From Nicotiana tabacum (Eukaryota; Streptophyta; Magnoliopsida; Solanales; Solanaceae): a stretch of 64,000 bases of DNA. Made by a program: the position numbers and the translations under genes. The DNA lies in NCBI RefSeq assembly GCF_000715075.1, contig NC_134081.1, positions 107,310,108-107,374,107 of the forward strand. Reading direction: 5' to 3'. Shown piece after piece: positions 22,874 to 34,147 of this stretch. Positions within the stretch are counted from its first letter, which is position 1. Each line of letters starts with the position of its first letter. The notes under the pieces are model-generated. The model ran no database searches. It worked only from the letters and a program-made list of their open reading frames with translations, and had not been told where the DNA came from.

Positions 22874-25800
22874 TATAACGACTCGGACGGTCGTTTCGAG
22901 AGTTATAGCCCCATTTTTCCCATTTTTAATTTTTAGGTCATTCAGCTATATTATGTTGTATCGTGTTAGTTGGTTCGGGTCCAGAAGGAACTCGGATTGA
23001 AATGAGACACTTAGTCTCATAATTGTAAAACATTAAGTTAGAAAAGTGGACCGGATATGGACCTATCTGTAAACGACCTCAGATTCAAATTCTGATAATT
23101 CTAATAGTCTCGTATGGTGATTTTGGGCTTAGGAGCGTGTCCGGAATATTATTTGGGGGTCCGTGGTAGAATTAGGCTTGAATTGGCGGAATTAGAAATT
23201 TGGTGATTTCGATCGGCAGTGAAAAATTTGATATCGAGGTCGGAATGGAATTCTGAAAGTTGGAGTAGGTTTGTAGTGTCATTCGTGACGTGTGTGAAAA
23301 TTTTGAGGTTATTCGGACATGGTCTGGTTGGTTTCAGCATCGGTTGCCGAATTTGGAAATTTAGAAGTTCTTAGGCTTGCATCCGAGGGTAATTTGGTGT
23401 TTGAATGTTATTTTGAGTGACTCGAAGATTCGACTAAGTTTGCATGTTGATATATGACTTGTTGGTATTTATGGTTGAGGCCCTGAGGGCATCGGGGTGA
23501 TTCCGGGTGGTTAACGGATTTGTTGAAGTTGAAAATTACAGCTGGAGCTGCTGCTTCTGCTATTTCCGCTATTTCCGTACCTGCGGAAGAAAGGGTCGCA
23601 GGTGCGAGGCCGCTGGTGCGCGTGGGGAGTGCGAAGGTGCGAGAGACACTGGGCCAAGGCTGGGAATGCAGGTGCGAAGAATTGGCCGCATCTGCGAGCT
23701 TGCAGGTGCGAGGCCTTGAGCGCAGATGCCGAGATAAGAAGTTTGGACTGGTTTCGCAGATGCGCACCTGGGACCGCAGATGCGAGTCCGCAGGTGCTAG
23801 GAAGGGGTCCGCAGGTGCGAGGAAGCTGGGTGATTAAGTGAGTTGTGCAAGTGCGGCTTCTTGGACCGCAGGTGCGGTCACGCGGGTGCAAGAAAATGGC
23901 CGCAGGTGCGAGAAACCTGGGCAGAAACCATAAATAGAACCCTTCGCGGAATTTTGGTCATTCTTCACAATTTCAACTCGATTTTTGGAGCTTTTGGGAG
24001 GGATTTGAAGAGGGAATCAAGGGGATTTCCTTGAGGTAAGTTACTTGAGCCCTAATATTTGTATATATGGTTATCTCCCGTTGTTTTAATCATGGTAATT
24101 AGTGAAAAGGAGGGGTTAGGGCTTGAAATATTTGGAGAGCAATTTAAGGATTTGAAGGACCAAACGATGTCGGATTTTGATGAATTTGGTATGGTTAGAC
24201 TCGTGAGTGAATGAACTTTCTAGTTTTGTAAATTTTGTCGGATTTGGAGACGTGGGCTCGGGGGCCGGGTTTGAGCCAATTTCGGGTTTTGGTCTAATTT
24301 TGTAGTTTTTCTTGTCGAATCCATTCCATTAGCAGGTATTGATGGTATTGTACTGATTGTGAATAGATTCGGAGCATTTGGAGGCCGAGTCCAGAGGCAA
24401 GATGATTGCGGGTTAGAGATTTGACCTGTTTGAGATAAGTAACGATTGTAAATCTAGTCGTGAGGGTATGAAACCCCATATTTCGTATCATTCTACTATT
24501 TTGAAGTAACACACATGCTAGGTGACGTGCGTGTGGGCGTGCACTGTTGGGGATTTGTGACTTGGTCCATCCCATAGCAACTGTAAAGTTGCATACTTTG
24601 TTGAAACCATTTGATACTTATATGTTTTAGAAAATGCCATGTTTGGGCCTTGCGCCAATGCTGTTTAGACCCTTAGGGGCTGTTTCTTACCATCCTCTCA
24701 TTGTTTTCGATTGAAAATCTATACTCAGTCATGTTTATACTTGTTTACCGCATAACTCAATTTTATGACTCTATTTTGATGCATATAAATGTTTTGGGCC
24801 GAATGCCCTGTTTTACTAAAATGCCCGAGTGGCTTGAGAGGTTTATGACTGAGTGAGGCCGAGGGCCTGATTTGTGAGGATGAGTGTGGATCGGGGCTGC
24901 CCACCTGCAACATATTTATGTTTGATATCGGCCGAGGGCCTGATTATGAGGGTGAGTGTGGATCAGGGCTGCCCGCCTGCAGCATACTTTATTATTACAG
25001 CACGTGAATTGTCCGTGCAGATTATAGCGCTTGGGCTGAAGGAGCCCCTACGGAGTTTATACACACCCCAGTGAGTGCAGGTACCTACTGAGTGCGAGTG
25101 CCGAGTGCTGAGTGACTAGGAGGCATGAGTGATTGTGAGGTATGCCCGAGTGGCAAGAGTGATTGTGAGGTATGCCCGAGTGGCACGAGTGACTGTGAGG
25201 TTTGCCCGAGAGGCAGTATATGAGTGATGTTTGGCCAGAGGGGTTGTTTATGTTTTCATCATTTCTGCTCACCTTTGCATTGAGCCTTTGTTTGAAAAAC
25301 TGTTGGAAAAATGTCTTTAAATGATTTTTACTGGAACTGGGTTTAAACGAGATGTTTGATTCAAAATCTAATTTTTAAGAGCATGTGGTACTTTACTGAG
25401 ATTTCCTGATATGAACGTTATATGCTTTATTGCTCGTCACTACTGCTCAGTCTTTATTTATTTTTGTTACTTACTGAGTTGGCGTACTCACGTTACTCCC
25501 TGCACCCTATGTGTAGATTCAGGTGTAGCTGGACACGGTACGGTTATTGAGTGTTCTGGTTGCAGATTTTCTTGGAGATAGCAAGGTAGCTGTTTGGTAA
25601 TCGCAGCCGCTGCTCTTCTCCTTCTTATCTTCCTCTAGTTGTATTTAGCTATTTTCCAGGCTGAGTTAGCCTTGATATAGTTAGACAGATTGTAGCAGAT
25701 GCTCATGACTAGTGACACCCCGATGTCGGGATTTTCTTTTCCGCACTTCTATTTTTTTTCTTTGATTTGAACTCTTTAAATAGAGGTTTTATGTTAAATA

Positions 25801-25910
25801 ACCTTGAAATTATCTTTGAAATGAAAATATCGGTTTGTTTTGAAAATGAGTCGGCTTGCCTAGTTCCACGATAGGCGCCATCATGACAGAGGTTAGTTTG
25901 GGTCGTGGCA
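22874..25910 (+). repeat. 5' LTR of element A
   Basis: Begins TATAACGACTCGG (TG changed to TA) and ends GGGTCGTGGCA. It carries the GCAGGTGCGA array (about 23575-23925), a GTAAGT at 24036-24041, two copies of the CCGAGGGCCTGAT...CCTGCAGCA block (24860-24985) and three GAGGTATGCCCGAG units. Confidence 0.93.
23575..23925. repeat. GCRNNYGCGA array in A 5' LTR, GCAGGTGCGA/GCAGATGCGA core
   Basis: About fifteen units, alternating GCAGGTGCGA with GCATCTGCGA or GCAGATGCGA. The same array is in the 3' LTR at 31795-32135. Confidence 0.85.
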
Positions 25911-25913
25911 GAT

Positions 25914-25925
25914 TGGTATCAGAGC
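25914..25925 (+). other. Primer binding site of element A (tRNA-Met type)
   Basis: TGGTATCAGAGC stands three bases after the LTR end, the classical complement of the initiator tRNA-Met 3' end used by many plant retroelements. The same site in complement is at 48087-48098 and 60240-60251. Confidence 0.93.
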
Positions 25926-26110
25926 CTAGGTTACATAGGTCTCACTAGTCATGAGCGGGTTTAGTAGAGTCTTGCGGATTGGTACGGAGACGTCTGCACT
26001 TATCTTCGAGAGGCTGCAGAAACCTTTAGGAAACTCCACATTCTTGAATTCTTGTCGTGCAAATATGTTGATTCTAGTAACTTAACATATGTTGTTTCAT
26101 TCTCTCACAG

Positions 26111-29100
26111 ATGGTGAGGACTCGTACTACTGGTCAGGAAGGCCAGCCACCAGTACCACCAGCTAGGGCCGCGAGAGGCCGAGGTCGCGGTAGAGGCCGT
26201 GGTAGGGGCAGAGGTGTAGCCCGTACAGCAGTTGGGGCAGTACCTATAGATCCACCGGTTTTCCCATATCAGGACCAAGTTCCAGTTGTTGATGCACCAG
26301 CTCAGGCACCACCTGTGCCTATCGTGATTCCAGGCTTTCAGGAGGCCCTAACTCAGATTCTGACAGCGTGTACTGGCCTTCTCAGGTGGTCTCTATTTCG
26401 ATGGCCGCAGCCACTTTTCAGGCCAGAGGAGGCACTTAGACTCCCGTTGCTCGCACACCCGAGCAGGTTATTCAGGGACTTCAGACACCGGAGGCACCAC
26501 CAGCCCAGCCGGGTGCTGTTGCTCAGGATTATGTGGTTCCTGCTATGCCTGAGGATGATCAGCGTAGGTTGGAGAGGTTTGGAAGATTTCAGCCACCACC
26601 TTTCAGTGGCACAGAGAGAGAGGATGCTCAGGACTTTTTGGACAGGTGTCAGAGGATACTCCGTACTGTTGATATTTTGGAAACTTGTGGGGTCTCATTC
26701 ACTACCTTTCAATTTTCTGGGGCTGCACTCAGATGGTGGGAGACTTACGAGAGGCACAGGCCTGTTGGCGCAACACCCCTTACTTGGCAGCAGTTCTCCA
26801 TGGTCTTTTTGGAGAAGTTCGTGCCTCGTTCCCGCAAAGAGAAGTTGCGTAGACAGTTTGAGTGGCTCTGCCATGGAGATATATCTGTGACGCAGTATGA
26901 GATGCGGTTCTCTGAGTTGGCCTGTCATGCTATTTGGTTGGTTCCCACGGACAAAGAGAGGATCATGAGGTTTATTGATGGCCTCACTTATCAGCTACAG
27001 TTGCTTATGACCAGGGAGCGGGTTTCAGGTGCTACCTTTGATGAGGTTGTCGACATTGCTCGGCAAGTTGAGATGGTTTGCGGCCAGGAGAGGGTTGAGA
27101 GGGAGTCCAAGAGGCCTCGTGGTCAGGGTGGATTCAGTGGTGCTCCTTTTGGGGGTCAGTTCCAGCATAGTAGAGGTCGTCATTTCAGACAGGCTCAGTC
27201 AGCTCGGCTATTTCATCAGGGTGCATCATCTGGCCATGGTTCTCACAGTTCTCATCAAGGCCACTCATCACTTAGTGCCCTTCCAGTTCAGAGTTCGTCC
27301 CGTGCTCCACCTATTCAGGGCTCTTTCATGCCAAGTTCTTCTACCAGTCATCCTGGTACTAGGGGTTCCCTTCAGTTTCCACCGCTAGCACCAGGGAGTT
27401 GTTTTGATTGTGGGGAGCTGGGGCATATGTGGAGGCAGTGTCCTTATCGTCATGGAGGTCTATCTCAGCAGAGGATTCAGCCTCCGACTACAGCACCGGT
27501 TACCTCACCACCCGCCCAGTCAGCTCGGGGTGGAGGTCAGTCAGCTAGGAGTCATCCTAGAGGGGGAGGCAGATCAGGGGGTGGTCAGGCACATTTCTAT
27601 GCTCTCCCTGTCAGACCAGATGCTATTGCTTTAGATGCTGTGATTACAGGTATTGTCTCAGTTTGCCACAGAGATGCCTCAGTATTATTTGACCCTGGTT
27701 CCACGTATTCATATGTTTCCTTGTATTTTGCCCATTTTCTGGATATGACCCGTGAGTCCTTAGTTTCATCTGTATATGTATCTACTCCTGTGGGTGATAC
27801 TATTATTGTGGACCGCGTATATCGGTCATGTGTGGTGACTATTGGGGGTCTGGAGACCCGAGTGGATCTATTGTTGCTCAGTATGGTTGACTTTGATGTG
27901 ATATTGGGTATGGATTGGTTATCTCCATGTCATGCTATTCTAGATTATCACGCTAAGACGGTGACGTTGGCTATGCCGGGAATTCCGAGGGTTGAGTGGA
28001 GCGGTTCTATAGATTATGTACCAAGTAGGGTGATTTCATATTTGAAGGCTCAGTGCATGGTTGAGAAGGGTTGCCTATCTTATTTGGCTTTTGTGAGGGA
28101 TGTTAGTGCAGATACTCCTGTCATTGATTCTGTTCCGGTGGTACGTGATTTTTCGGATGTGTTTCCTGCAGACCTACCGGGCATGCCGCCTGATAGGGCT
28201 ATTGACTTTGGTATTGATTTGGTGCCGGGCACTCAGCCCATTTCTATTCTACCGTATCGTATGGCACTGGCGGAGTTGAAGGAATTGAAAGAAAAGCTTC
28301 AGGAACTCCTCGATAAGGGGTTTATTCGGCCTAGTGTGTCACCTTGGGGTGCACTGGTTCTATTTGTGAAGAAGAAGGATGGTTCCATGAGAATGTGTAT
28401 TGATTACAGGCAGTTGAACAAGGTCATAGTCAAGAACAAGTATCCTTTGCCTCGTATTGATGATTTATTCGACCAGCTTCAGGGAGAGAGGGTGTTCTCC
28501 AAGATCGATTTGAGGTCCGGTTATCACCAGCTGAAGATTCGGGATTCAGATATTCTTAAAACAGCTTTCAGGACTCGATATTGCCATTATTAGTCCTTGG
28601 CGATGTCTTTTGGGCTGACCAATGCCCCAACAGCATTCATGCATTTGATGAACATTGTATTCCAGCCCTATTTGGACTCATTCATCATTGTATTGATTGA
28701 TGACATCCTGGTGTACTCTCGTAGCCAGGAGGAGCACGCTCAGCATTTGAAGATTGTATTACAGATATTGAGGGAGGAGAAACTTTATGCGAAGTTCTCC
28801 AAATGTGATTTTTGGCTCAGTTCAGTAGCATTCCTGGGGCACGTGGTGTCCAGCGAAGGTATTCAAGTGGATCCGAAAAAGATAGAGGCGGTGCAGAGTT
28901 GGCCCAGACTATCCTCAGCCACAGAGATTAGGAGTTTTCTTGGTTTGGCGAGTTACTACCATCACTTTGTGGAGGGATTTTCATCTATTGCATCACCCTT
29001 GACCAAATTGACCCAAAAGGGGGCTCCATTCAGGTGGTCGGATGAATGTGAGGAGAGCTTTCAGAAGCTCAAGACTGCTTTGACCACAGCTCTAGTGTTA

Positions 29101-31033
29101 GTTCTGCCATCAGCTTCAGGTTCTTACATCATGTATTATGATGCCTGGAGGATAGGCATTGGTTGTGTTTTGAAGCAGAAGGGTAGGGTGATTGCCTATG
29201 CCTCACGCCAGTTAAAGACCCATGAGAAAAACTATCCTGTCCATGATCTTGAGTTAGCAGCCATTGTTCACGCCTTGAAGATTTTGGCGTCATTATTTGT
29301 ATGGGGTTTATTGTGAGTTCTATACTGATCACCGAAGTCTGCAGTATCTGTTAAAGCAGAAGGATCTTAATTTGCATCAGCGGGGATGGTTGGATCTTCT
29401 TAAGGACTATGATATCACTATTTTTTACCATCAGGGGAAGGCCAATGTGGTGGCTAATGCTTTGAGTCACCGGGCAGAGAGTTTGGGGAGTTTAGCATAT
29501 CTTCTATTAATAGAGAGACCTTTGGCATTGGATGTTCGGACCTTAGTGGGCCAGCTTGTCAGATTAGATATTTTGGAGCCTAGCCGGGTATTGGCTTGTG
29601 TGGTCTCCAGGTCTTCTCTTTATGACCGTATCAGGGAGAGTCAGTATGATGACCCCTATTTGCTCGTTCTTCAGGACAGGGTTCGGAGAGGTGATGCTAG
29701 GGATGTGACTATTAGTGATGATAGCGTGCTGAGAATGCAGGGTCAGATATGTGTGCCTAATGTAGATGGGATTCAAGAGTTGATTCTTGAAGAGGCCCAC
29801 AACTCGCGGTATTTCATCCATCCGGGTGCTGCGAAGATGTACCAGGATTTGAGGCAGCACTATTGGTGGAGGCGGATGAAGAAGGATATAGTTGGATTTG
29901 TGGCTCGGTGTCTAAATTGTGAGTAGGTTAAGTATGAGCATCAGAGACCGGGTGGCTTACTTCAGAGATTACAGATCCCAGAGTGGAGGTGGGAGCGAAT
30001 CACTATGGACTTTGTAGTTGGGCTCCCACGGACTTCGAGGAAGTTTGACGCTATTTGGGTTATTGTGGATCGGCTGACCAAGTCCGCACACTTCATTCCA
30101 GTTGGTACTACTTACTCTTCAGAGCGGTTGGCTAAGATTTACATCCGAGAGATCGTTCGCCTGCATGGTGTCCCAATTTCTATCATTTCAGATAGGGGTA
30201 CTCAGTTCACATCGCAGTTTTGGAGGGCCGTGCAGCGAGAGTTGTGTACTTAGGTTGAGTTAAGCACAGCTTTTCACCCTCAGACGGACGGGCAATCAAC
30301 GCACTATTCAGATATTGGAGGACATGTTGCGTTCTTGTGTCATTGACTTTGGGGGTTCATGGGACCAGTTTCTGCCACTCGTGGAGTTTGCATATAACAA
30401 CAGTTATCAGTCGAGCATTCAGATGGCTCCGTACGAGGCTTTGTATGGGAGGAGATGTAGATCTCCGGTTGGATGGTTTGAGCCGGGTGAGGCTAGGCCC
30501 TTAGGTACAGACTTGGTTCAGGACGCATTAGATAAGGTAAAATTGATTCAGGAGTGGCTTCGCATGGCGCAGTCTAGGCAGAAGAGCTACGCAGATAGGA
30601 AGGTCCGTGATGTGTCTTTTATGGTTGGGGAAAAGGTTTTGCTAAGGGTATCACCCATGAAGGGTGTTATGAGATTTGGGAAGAGGGGCAAGTTGAGCCC
30701 CCGGTTCATTGGGCCTTTTGAGGTGCTTCAGAGGATAGGAGAGGTGGCTTATAAGCTTGCCTTGCTACCCATCTTGTCGAGTGTGCATCCAGTATTTCAT
30801 GTTTCCATGCTCCGGAAGTATATTAGAGATCCGTCCCATGTTTTGGATTTCAGCACGGTTCAGTTGGAGGGTGATATGACTTATGATGTGGAGCCGGTGG
30901 CTATTTTGGATTGGCAGGTTCGAAGGTTGAGGTCAAAGGATATAGTTTCAGTGAAGGTGCAATGGAGAGGTCAGCCTGTAGAGGAGGCCACCTAGGAGAC
31001 CGAGCGAGAGATGCGGAGCAGATATCCACGCCT
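26111..31033 (+). pseudogene. Element A gag-pol polyprotein (broken)
   Basis: ATG at 26111 starts a gag with an RGRGRG-rich N-terminus. A frameshift lies near 26380. The 26533-28593 frame then holds the gag core, a CCHC knuckle ([14 protein letters not shown], about 27402-27443), protease with DPGST (about 27691) and RT motif [11 protein letters not shown] with its Asp intact. TAG at 28591 interrupts the RT; it continues with LIDDILVYS (about 28693) and RNase H with YYDAW. A further frameshift lies near 29285 and stops at 29924 and 30251, around integrase motifs MDFVVGLP and ISDRGTQF. Another frameshift lies near 30295 and a stop at 30993, just inside the chromodomain. Domain order is complete, so this was one polyprotein; mutations are few compared with M1-M3. 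Confidence 0.93.
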
Positions 31034-31085
31034 ATTCAAGACTCCAGGTATGTTTCTAGACCCGTTCAAGGACGAACGGATGTTT

Positions 31086-31098
31086 AAGAGGGGGAGGA
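31086..31098 (+). other. Polypurine tract of element A
   Basis: AAGAGGGGGAGGA directly before TGTAACGACCC of the 3' LTR. Confidence 0.88.
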
Positions 31099-34000
31099 TG
31101 TAACGACCCGGACGGTCGTTTCGAGAGTTATAGCCCCGTTTTCCCCATTTCTACTTTTTTTTGGTGTCATTCAGCTATATTATATTGTATCGGGTTAGTT
31201 GATTTGGGTCCGGAAGGAACTCGGACTGAAATGAGACACTTAGTCTCATAATTGAAAAACATTAAGTTAGAAAAGTGGACCGGATATGGACCTATGTGTA
31301 AACAACCTCGGATTCGAATTCTGATAATTCCAATAGCACCGTATAGTGATTTTGAGCTTAGGTTCATGTCTGGAATATTATTTGAGAGTCCGTGGTAGAA
31401 TTAGGCTTGAATTGGCGAAATTGGAAATTTGGCGATTTCGGTCGGCAGTGAAAAATTTGATATCGGGGTCGGAATGGAATTCTGGAAGTTGGAGTAGGTT
31501 TGTAATGTCATTTGTGACATGTGTGCAAAATTTAAGGTTATTCCGACATGGTCTGGTTGGTTTCGGCATCGGTTGCCGAATTTGAAAATTTAGAAGTTCT
31601 TAGGCTTGAATCCGAGGGTAATTTGGTGTTTGGATGTTGTTTTGAGTGACTCGAAGATTCGACTAAGTTTGTATGTTGATATATGGCTTTTTGGTATTTT
31701 TGGTTGAGGCCCCGAGGGCCTCGGGGTGATTCCGGGTGGTTAACGGATTTGTTGAAGTTGGAAATTGCAGCTGGAGCTGCTGCTTCTGCTATTTCCGCAC
31801 CTGCGGAAGAAAGGGTCGCAGGTGTGAGGCCGCTAGTGCGCGTGGGGAGTGCGCAGGTGCGGGAGACTTTGGACCAAGGCTGGGAACGCAGGTGCGAAGA
31901 ATTGGCCGCATCTGCGAGCTCGCAGCTGCGAGGCCTTGAGCGCAGATGCCGAGATGAGAAGTTCTTACTGGTTTCGCAGATGCGCACCTGGGACCGCAGA
32001 TGCGAGTACGCAGGTGCGATGAAGGGGTCCGCAGGTGCGAAAGCTGGGTGATTAAGTGAGTTGCACAGGTGCGGCTTCTTGGACCATAGGTGCGGTCGCA
32101 CGGGTGCGAGAAAATGGCCGCAGGTGCGAGAAACCTGGGCAGAAACCATAAATAGAACCCTTCGCGAATTTTGGTCATTCTTCACAATTTCAACTTGGTT
32201 TTTGGAGGTTTTGGGAGGGATTTGAAGAGGGAATCAAGGGGATTTCCTTGAGGTAAGTTACTTGAGCCCTAATACTTGTATATATGGTGATCTCCCGTTG
32301 TTTTAATCATGGTAATTAGTGAAAATGAGGGGTTAGGGCTTGAAATATTTGGAGAGTAATTTAAGGATTTGAAGGACCAAACGATATCGGATTTTGATGA
32401 ATTTGGTATGGTTAGACTCATGAGTGAATGAGCTTTCTAGTTTTGTAAATTTGGTTAGATTTCGAGACGTGGGGCCTGGTTTGAGCCAATTTTGTGTTTT
32501 GGTCTAATTTTGTAGTTTTTCTTGTGGAATTCATTCCATTAGCGCGTATTGATGGTATTGTACTGATTGTGAATAGATTCGGAGCATTTGGAGGCCGAGT
32601 CCAGAGGAAAGATCATTGCGGGTTAGAGATTTGACCGGTTTGAGGTAAGTAACGATTGTAAATCTAGTCCTGAGGGTATGAAACCCCGGATTTCGTATCA
32701 TTCTACTATTTTGAAGTGACGCACATGCTAGGTGACGGGCGTGTGGGCGTGCACTGTTGGGGATTTGTGACTTAGTCCGTCCCGTAGCAACTGTAAAGTT
32801 GCATACTTTGTTGAAACCATTTGATACTTATATGTTTTAGAAAGAATTTCTGTAAATTAGGCTGAATGCCATGTTTGGGCCTTGTGCCATTGCTGTTTGG
32901 ACCCTTAGGGGTTGTTTCTTACCATCCTCTCATTATTTTCAATTAAAAATATATACTCAGTCATGTTTATACTTGTTTACCGCATAACTTAGTTTTATGA
33001 CTCTATTTTGATGCATATAAATGTTTTGGGCCGGATGCCCTGTTTTACTAAAATGCCCGAGTGGCTTGAGAGGTTTATGATTGAGTGAGGCCGAGGGCCT
33101 GATTTGTGAGGATGAGTGTGGATCGGGGCTGCCCGCCTGCAGCATATTTATGTTTGATATCGGCCGAGGGCCTGATTGTGAGGATGAGTGTGGATCAGGG
33201 CTGCCCGCCTGCAGCATACTTTATTATTACAGCATGTGAGTTGTCCATGCAGATTATAGCCCTTGGGCTGAAGGAGCCCCGACGGAGTCTGTACACACCC
33301 CCAGTGAGCGCAGGTACCTATTGAGTGCGAGTGCCGAGTGCTGAGTGACTGTGAGGCATGAGTGATTGTCAGGTATACCCGAGTGGCAAGAGTGATTGTG
33401 AGGTATGCCCAAGTGTCACAAGTGACTGTGAGGTTTGCCCGAGAGGCTGTATAAGAGTGATTTTTGCCCGAGGGGCTGTTTATGTTTTCATCATTTTTGC
33501 TCACCTTTGCATTGAGCCTTTGTTTGAAAAACTATTGGAAAAATGTCTTTAAATGATTTTTACTGGAACTGGGTTTAAACGAGATGTTTGATTCAAATCC
33601 TGATTTTTAAGAGCATGTGGTATTTTACTGAGATTTCCTGATATGAACGTTATATGCTTTATTGCTCGTCACTACTGCTCAGTCTTTATTTATTTTTGTT
33701 ACTTACTGAGTTGGCGTACTCACGTTACTCCCTGCACCTTGTGTGCAGATCCAGGTGTGGCTGGACACGATAACGGTTATTGAGTGTTCTGGTTGCAGAT
33801 TTTCTTGGAGATAGCAAGGTAGCTGTTTGGTAATCGTAGCCGCTGCTCTTCTCCTTCTTATCTTCCTCGAGTTGTATTTAGCTATTTTCCAGGCTGAGTT
33901 AGCCTTGATATAGTTAGACAGATTGTAGCAGATGCTCATGACTAGTGACACCCCGATGTCGGGATTTTCTTTTCCGCACTTCTATTTTTTTTCTTTGATT

Positions 34001-34142
34001 TGAACTCTTTAAATAGAGGTTTTATGTTAAATAACCTTGAAATTATCTTTGAAATGAAAATATCGGTTTGTTTTGGAAATGAGTCTGCTTGCTTAGTCCA
34101 CGATAGGCGCCATCACGACAGAGGTTAGTTTGGGTCGTGACA
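31099..34142 (+). repeat. 3' LTR of element A
   Basis: Begins TGTAACGACCCGG and ends GGGTCGTGACA. It has the same modules as the 5' LTR, with GTAAGT at 32253-32258 and 32645-32650. A conserved CCTGCACCTTGTGTGCAG lies near 33730. Small indels separate it from the 5' LTR, for example one extra CTATTTCCG unit near 23566 in the 5' copy. Confidence 0.93.
31795..32135. repeat. GCRNNYGCGA array in A 3' LTR
   Basis: Same GCAGGTGCGA/GCAGATGCGA units as the 5' LTR with scattered substitutions. Both copies descend from one template at insertion, so their differences give a decay baseline for the array. Confidence 0.85.
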
Positions 34143-34147
34143 CCCAC

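Larger units (their letters stand above)
22874..34142 (+). mobile_element. A: near-complete Ty3/gypsy chromovirus, plus strand
   Basis: All structural parts are present: 5' LTR 22874-25910, primer site 25914-25925, gag-pol 26111-31033, purine tract 31086-31098 and 3' LTR 31099-34142. CCCAC occurs at 22869-22873 and 34143-34147, and the M2 integrase sequence resumes directly after, so the insertion is precise. The element is 11,269 bp and its LTRs are about 3.04 kb. The LTRs differ at a few percent of positions by eye, and the 5' LTR has lost the first G of TG. The chromodomain and DPGST protease suggest Tekay/Del. It is the youngest insertion of this nest, but its polyprotein is broken. Confidence 0.95.

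Noticed and set aside
25914..25925. Possible tRNA-Met gene
   Set aside because: Only the 12-base primer complement is present; no cloverleaf follows.
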